From assembly GCA_025266875.1 (NCBI GenBank), contig JALLLT010000016.1, positions 372,001 through 436,000 on the forward strand: a stretch of 64,000 nucleotides of DNA, written 5' to 3'. Position 1 is the stretch's first letter; every line of letters begins with the position of its first letter. The position numbers were made by a program, and so were the translations under genes. The notes beneath the pieces were generated by a model, which worked only from the letters and a program-made list of their open reading frames with translations, did no database searches and was not told where the DNA came from. Source of the stretch: Fennellomyces sp. T-0311. Taxonomy: Eukaryota; Mucoromycota; Mucoromycetes; Mucorales; Lichtheimiaceae. Shown here piece after piece: positions 58,017 to 64,000 of the stretch.

Positions 58017-60037
58017 ATGGGTAAAGAGGTATATCCAAGCTGTGATGTTATTGAATCGATTGTGCTTATTCCCTTTTAAAGTTTCAGGCACCTGCATTAT
58101 ATGGCCTGCCACTGGTCATAGCTGCGAATTTGGTGGACTGGTTACCTTTTCTAGGAAATAAACTGGCCAAAGATGCTCGCATGCATTCATTGCGCGATCT
58201 TACACTCATTGAACAACCAACATTGTTGCCAATTCCACAATCATATAAAAATCAGAATGGCAACTCTGGCAAGGAATTGATTACACTTGATAGTGAATCG
58301 CGAAGCAAATCGCCGTTCTATTCGTTCTGGGACTATCATTTGGCGTATCAGGAGCAAAAGACAACACCAACAAAGGTAATTTTATTTGATACAGCGAATC
58401 GACGAATAACGCTGACTCATCCCTTCTTTGCTAGGTTGCACAACTGTTGGTAGAGGCCTTAGAAGAGGGAAATGACAAACATCACTGGATGCGTTCGTTT
58501 GATGCAAAGAGTGTTCTGGAGCAAGCTGAAGCATCGACGGAACGATATAAGCAAGGGAACCCCATCAGTCAACTCGATGGTGTGCTGGTAACTATCAAGG
58601 AAGAAATGGATGTACAGGGGCACGAGACAAAAGGCGGATCTGCTTTTATCAACGTTGGCACGCCAGCTGAACATGACGCGACTGTACCCCAGCGCCTTCG
58701 CGAAGCTGGTGCAATTATCGTTGGTCACACTGTGATGAACGAGCTGGGCTGGGAGTAAGTTCATATTTTCAAAAGGCTCCGCGTTCTCTTGCTCACCCGA
58801 TATATATAGCACATTTACTGTGAATCCTAATACTGGTACACCTCGAAATCCGTATGACTTGGTTAGCTCTTGTGGTGGATCTAGCGGTGGTAGTTCAGCT
58901 AGTGTAGCGTCAGGTTTAGTTCCAATTAGCATCGGTGCTGACGCTGGTGGATCGATCCGGTTAGAATGAAACACACCTAATTTAGAAATCATTTTCTAAC
59001 ACACTATTGGTAACGTAGCATTCCGTCTTCATTCTGTGGCCTTTACGGTTTGAAAACAACGTTTGGACGTTTGTCATCTGCTGGTGGATGTAAGTTGATA
59101 TAACGCACAATAGACTTCAGTTATCTAACGTAAAGTAAATTTTGTAGTACCTCTCTCCCAAACACTTGACGTGTACGGACCCATCACAGCAACCGCTGAT
59201 GATTTGGCGCTGACCTATTCGATTGTCGCTGGTCCAGATGACAGAGATCCAAACACTTTCTACCAACCCGCTGTAACATTGAAGGACTATGGTCTCACAG
59301 AAAACCTCGAAGGATTAACCATTGCTACTGTACCTGAATGGGAAGCAAAGGTGGTCGAACCGGAAATACTGAAACGCATTCATGTTTTCCGAGACCACTT
59401 TGAGAAACTGGGCGCTAAGATTGTGGAAGTTGATCTTCCAGATGTCGACCTTGTCGGAACAGGTAAGTGTAATGTAGTTTTCTTAATACTCTCTCGATTA
59501 AACAATGGACTTTCAGCGCATACGATTACTATTTGTTCTGAAATGTGCAACTTTGCACACCAGTTTTCACCGAAGTCCTCGGCGTATTTACCCCATACTC
59601 GCTTGATGATGGCAATTGCTGATACGATCACTTCTCAAGATTACTACAAGGCTCAGCAAGTGCGCACACACGTCATGGAAAGACTCCGTCAGTATTTCCA
59701 GAATGACAAGATCGACCTGTTTCTGCTTCCCACAACAGCTATTCAGGCTCCTGAGATCCCTAAGAAAGCGATTGCTCATGGCATGTCCGATACCGTCACG
59801 ACGATTAATGCAATGGTGTATGCTACGCTCGGAAATTTTACTGGTGTTCCTGCAGTCAGTGTTCCTGCAGGTTTCCACAATGGCAAGCCAATTGGAATGC
59901 AATTGATTGGTGAATGGTGGAATGAGGCCTTGCTCCTGCGCATGGCAAAGGTGTGCGAGCAAACGCCTGGTATCGAACGCAAGCATCCTGAAAAGCAGTG
60001 GTACGGTGGTATCCTGGAGAAGGCATTAAAGGAATAG
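58017..60037 (+). CDS. Amidase-signature family hydrolase, intact copy
   Basis: Seven exons: 58017-58028, 58088-58375, 58435-58754, 58810-58959, 59019-59089, 59148-59462 and 59517-60037. The short first exon (MGKE) is inferred from a GTATAT donor and TTTCAG acceptor that restore [20 protein letters not shown]. Total about 560 residues, the size of fungal general amidases. The amidase-signature Ser-cisSer-Lys triad is complete: Lys in [14 protein letters not shown], the cis-Ser in [17 protein letters not shown], and the nucleophilic Ser in GADAGGSIR. Other family blocks are [15 protein letters not shown] and [20 protein letters not shown]. These enzymes hydrolyse amides such as acetamide, fatty-acid amides or other carboxamides; the substrate is not readable. 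The last intron (54 nt) keeps the frame open if retained. The two neighbours are broken copies of this gene. Confidence 0.93.
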
Positions 60038-61235
60038 CTATTCCATACCTAACATCGATAAAATACCGCGAAGTATACTTATATCAATATAACCAAATCC
60101 ATATTTATATATTTGCAACCTTTCCTCTATTTTGGGTCATTTTTGTTTTACATTGTGCGCGACCGTATATTTACAGAAGTATGGAATCTCCTTCACGAAT
60201 GTTCAATAACGGTCACTTGAATGTCGCGCATCACACTTCATTTTTGTCATATTTACATACGTAGTTCGTTATACCTATGAAAATTAGCGACTTTATATCA
60301 ACACTGTTGATTATTGCCGCTTTGTACCGGACTGAATGTTCTCTTCGGTGAGGTACATTGATACCAGGTGCCGCAACCACTGAAAAGCAGCGGTATAGCT
60401 TGGATATGCCATGCTAGTAATTGGTCTATGTAAGATTGTAATACAACGAATAGATAACGTCCGTTGGCAACCATGAGCAGAGTACTGGTGGCAAGGCATA
60501 GTTACCATTGATTTCTCTGTGTAACATACAGGAATTTTATCCTGCTTATCGTATGCGGAGAAAAGCAGCGAGAAGCCGTCCATGTGAATGACCCAATACC
60601 ATTCTGTAAAGCACTTTTATACAAAAAAAATTTGAAGTGAAGTATTTCATTTTACATCATGCAATGCCTAATCTTACATTTTGATATCTTCGCGGGCACT
60701 GAGTTGATCCAAAATAATCCATACGTTACTTTTGACCTTGTACATCTTTCCCTCCTAGCATGGCTCTGGATCATCATCCATCCCCTGGCATCTTGCGTAT
60801 CTCCATCATTATTGCATGTTGTAAAGGTAATGTGTTTTTCCGACCAATGCTTTTTGGGCATGGAGAAAAATGGAAGTATTTCCAGGCAACACGATATCCG
60901 TACGTACTTCAAAAAAATAGTGTAGCATGCCTATAAATAAACATTGATCGCTTCTTATTGTCGTCTTTGTATTGCTGGCTAGCAAATTAACGAAGTGGGA
61001 TACTGCAAAATACGCGTAAATAGATGCTGTAGTATACTACGAGTTACCCAGAAGCTTTGTATCGGCCTTCAACTCGGGTATATAAGTACAGAAATTTTGA
61101 TCATTAGAGAACCTATTTCTCTACAATACATAGTATCGCATTGTGGCTAGGGAGCAGGTACATATTTCCCAACCATTCGGTTGTCATGCAGCTATGCAAA
61201 AGTGGGCAATACCTTGCATTTTTATTAAGCATAAA
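60038..61235. other. Gap between amidase and amidase paralogue 2, possible transposase remnant
   Basis: Mostly without supported genes. Minus-strand frames at 60311-60583 and 60652-60912 contain a MULE-like reading (YWVIHMDGFSLLF, where an Asp after a strand would fit a DDE domain), but the frames are short and broken. I treat it as a possible remnant only. Confidence 0.3.
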
Positions 61236-62650
61236 CCACCTGCATTATATGGCGTACACTGGTTATCGCCGCAACCATCATGGAATGATCCTCTTTTCTA
61301 GGAAATAAAATGACCAAAGATACTCGCATGCATTCGTTACGCAGCCTTGCCCTCATCGAGTAACAAACTATGCTGCCAATTCGGCATGCATGCCAAAATT
61401 ACAACGTCAACACCGACAAGGAACTTATCATCCTTGACAGTGAAACAAGAAGAAAATCACTGTTCTATTCGTTTTTGGACTACTATTTGGCATATCGGGA
61501 ACAAAAGACCGCACCAACAAATCTAACCTTTGTTTGATGCAGCACATCAACAAAATTCCGCTGACTTTTCTATATTGCAAGGTTGCACAACAGTTGCTGA
61601 AGTGCTTGGATGAGAATAATGGCAAGACTGATTATATGCGGAAATATGACGCAAAGAGATATAAGCAAGGAACACCCATCGGTCAGCTTGATGGTGTGTT
61701 TGTGACTATCGAGGAAGAAATGGATATACAAGGTTGTGAAGCGAGAGGCAGTACCAAATTTGTCAATGTCGGAAAACCTGCTGAAAGGGATACGAATGTA
61801 CCGCAGCGTCTTCGTGAATCTGGTGCCATTACCGTTGATTATGCTGTGATGAATGAAATGAGCGGGAAGTAAGTTTGTTCGTATCTTCACCGAGAGACAT
61901 ACTATTTACCTAATGGATAACCTCATTACAGCACATTTACAGTGAATCCTAACAAGGTGCACTTTTAAATCCATACAATTTATTTAGCTCTTGTGGTAGA
62001 TCTAGCGGAGGCAATGCGGCTAGTGTAGCACCGGGTTTGATTTCAATTAGCATTGATGCAGATGCTAGTGGATCGGTCCGGTAAGTTTTATTGATATGTA
62101 CCGTGATATAGGTATTTTCTAACAAGCTGTCGGTAATATAGTATTCCAGTATCATTCTGTGGCCTTTATGAAACCAACTCATAGACGTGTGTCATCTGCT
62201 GGTGTATGTATGTTTAATATAAACCATGGACTGAAGTCTAGTTGCTAACAAGAGTTGATTGTACAGTTTATCTCTCACAAACTCTCGAGTATATGAACCT
62301 CTCGCAGCAACTGCCGATGAGTTGGCCCTGGCGTATTCGGATATCGCAGGTCCGGATAAAAGAGAACCAAAGACATTTTACCAACCTGCGGTAACACTCA
62401 AAGATTACGTATTTACAGGAAGCCTTCAAGACTTGACCATTACTACTGTTACTGAATGGGAAGCAGCAGTCATCGAGCCAGAGATATTGAAGCGTGCCCA
62501 TATTTCCCGAGAACACTTTAAAAAAAAACTCGGGTTACTCATTATGTATAAACTTCGCAACAAAATATATTGGAGCAGTCCATAACTTCCTTGGATGACA
62601 CTGACAGTTGTACATGACAGGAATAGCAAGATCGATCGATCAAACTGGTT
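61236..62650 (+). pseudogene. Decayed amidase paralogue 2
   Basis: Begins with sequence matching exon 2 of the intact gene (CCTGCATTATATGGC at about 61242) and runs through the Lys block (DGVFVTIEEEMDIQG, where the catalytic Lys is replaced by Glu), the block SSCGRSSGGNAASVAPGL, DADASGSVR, and ATADELALAYSDIAGPDKRE to EILKRAHISREHFKKK. It then loses similarity at about 62540-62650; the last third of the gene is missing. Several frameshifts and stops break it. With paralogue 1 it shares changes absent from the intact gene (Gly-Arg-Ser-Ser, Gly-Asn-Ala, PAERD), so the two broken copies are sisters. Confidence 0.85.
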
Positions 62651-62787
62651 GTCCGACTGGACCCTAGGTGTTACCACCTAAAAAGTGATGATCAGCACTC
62701 TTGGTGAAACGAACGTCTGTGCGTCTGCTGTAAATACATTAAAGTTAGTGATCCGATTTTTTTTAGCATGATGATCATTCAATAGTA

Positions 62788-63925
62788 CAGTGAACCCCCG
62801 CTTTTTCCTCCCCCGATTTTTCCTCTCCCTCGGTTTTTTCCCTGGTTTAGCTATGCCATCCGCTCGATCATAGTGTTAATTTTCCCATCCTCGAAATTTT
62901 CCTGCTTGTCCCCAGCTTACTCTGAGGAAAAAAAACGGGGGATGAATAAAACTATGTCTAAATGATCATAAATATGCTTTGAAAGCGTATATATCTCTTT
63001 ATTTTCTAATAAAAAATGATATATTGTACGACTGTGTAGAATGAGCGCGCCTAAATAGACCATCACGAATGCCAGGCAAGGCATCTGCTGTTGGGGCTTG
63101 TCCTGGATCATCGGGAATTTCAATCACCGTTTCGATTAGGCTTAGTTATTTCACGTAAACTCTGTAAGGCGATTGGTTCTTCAATCCTAACGGTGTACCT
63201 CAAAATATGGTATCGGCCGCCATTATGACAGCATCAGTAATCTTCCATAGCACTTATTGGCTCATATATCGTGCCTCGATTCAAATGATCATTCGGGAGC
63301 AACTACGTTGTGAATCAGTTTAGCCATGACAATGTCAACCGTATTCTGTAACTTATTATTACTTGTCTTTCACCCGTATTAAACGATACCTGAAGCGAAC
63401 AATGGCAACTCTACGTGACATACAGTGGACGCTTTATATAATGATATTTTATACAACGATAATTCGATATAACGAAACGATTCTCAATGCACCAAAGCGG
63501 TAATCACTGCCAAATCCCATTTTATATAACGATATTTTGATATAACGATAAAGTTTGGGCTGCACCATCATGTCGTTATATAAAGCGGCCACTGTATTAA
63601 GCAGGGACCAAAAAAGGCACAGTAACAAATCACCATTGCTTGTGATATGCTGTTGTGCTTTATATAGTGTAATACTTATAATACAACATCATTCTTTCCG
63701 GCCCAAAAAAACGTACAGTACCTTATCAATATAGATACCCATCCATCTATCGCTATAGCGACAGACATGTAAACTAATATACACATATGAAGAAGTGAAC
63801 GGTGCTTAGACGATTACTGATACCCAGCGCATACCACTTTGTGTAACCCCCGTTATTTCCTCACCCTCGCTTTTTCCGCACTTTTGGGTGTTCCATCCGC
63901 GTAGGAAAAAAGCGGGGGTTCACTG
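62788..63925 (-). mobile_element. Pogo/Tigger-like element with TA flanks, internally decayed
   Basis: The left end CAGTGAACCCCCGCTTTTTC and right end GAAAAAAGCGGGGGTTCACTG are reverse complements. Each is flanked by TA (62786-62787 and 63926-63927). The internal minus-strand frame around 63040-63125 reads ETVIEIPDDPGQAPTADALP, which may be a transposase C-terminus, but no full gene remains. Further hairpin-forming CCCCCG...CGGGGG sequences near 62940 and 63848 make it possible that two short elements are present rather than one. Confidence 0.65.
63423..63594. mobile_element. 172-bp MITE nested in the pogo-like element
   Basis: The ends CAGTGGACGCTTTATATAA and TTATATAAAGCGGCCACTG are reverse complements with one or two mismatches. 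TA flanks both sides (63421-63422, 63595-63596). The interior contains repeated TATAACGATA motifs. No coding capacity. The TIR style and TA target suggest mobilisation by a pogo/Tc1-type transposase. Confidence 0.85.
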
Positions 63926-64000
63926 TAATGAGCACATATTCCCGCGGAGCTGGACATTTTCACATTGCTAATAAAGTACACAAGGACTTCAGTTTATAAA

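Noticed and set aside
60311..60912. MULE-type transposase gene
   Set aside because: Only one short block (VIHMDGFSLLFSAYD) is suggestive; the second and third acidic residues and a continuous frame are missing, so it is kept only as a possible remnant in the gap entry.
62660..62730. Second Tc1-like TIR (CCACCTAAAAAGTGATGATCAG)
   Set aside because: Resembles the 48929 TIR over about 15 bp but has no partner repeat in the window and no clear TA flank; too short to call.

Overview
This 64 kb window is eukaryotic and looks like a filamentous fungus, most likely an early-diverging one (Mucoromycota, Mucorales-like). The evidence is short spliceosomal introns (about 40-80 nt, GTANGT...CTNA...TAG), fungal families (Zn2Cys6 activator, full-length VPS13, DUF3712-type membrane protein), and AT-rich intergenic DNA with Tc1/mariner-, pogo- and foldback-type elements. 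No species assignment is possible from the sequence alone. Exon coordinates come from reading splice signals by eye and were not tested against transcripts.

Left part (1-36.6 kb) is conserved, gene-dense DNA: ribosomal protein L4 (584-1942, +), a 4.1 kb apparently empty gap, a large single-pass membrane protein with repeated DUF3712/LEA-like beta domains (6077-11023, +), a type II haloacid-dehalogenase-like hydrolase (11184-11988, -), the lipid-transfer protein VPS13 (12051-23204, -), a Zn2Cys6 transcription factor (23441-26195, -), a very long coiled-coil protein whose middle is a tandem array of duplicated exon-intron units (26431-33756, -), a small membrane protein (34240-34881, +) and a heme oxygenase with a C-terminal anchor and a duplicated Cys-Pro region at its N-terminus (34927-36629, -).

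The middle part (39.2-52.2 kb) is an accessory locus. It holds seven intact paralogous genes (here called A-G) for small secreted proteins of about 137-158 residues, which I do not recognise. Each has three exons with identical intron phases, a signal peptide, four conserved cysteines, and the same promoter block. Genes A-B and C-D form a large inverted duplication in which the intergenic promoter DNA is far better conserved than the coding exons. A Tc1 element sits in the promoter of one copy, and paralogous DNA upstream of another shows the empty site. Two decayed copies of a DDE transposase lie inside and beside the cluster. This is the best candidate for an undescribed system.

The right part (54.4-64 kb) holds a 1.24 kb foldback element with very long inverted arms, an intact amidase-signature hydrolase (58017-60037, +) between two decayed paralogues that resemble each other more than the intact gene, a 173-bp palindromic MITE inside one of these pseudogenes, and a pogo-like element containing a nested MITE.
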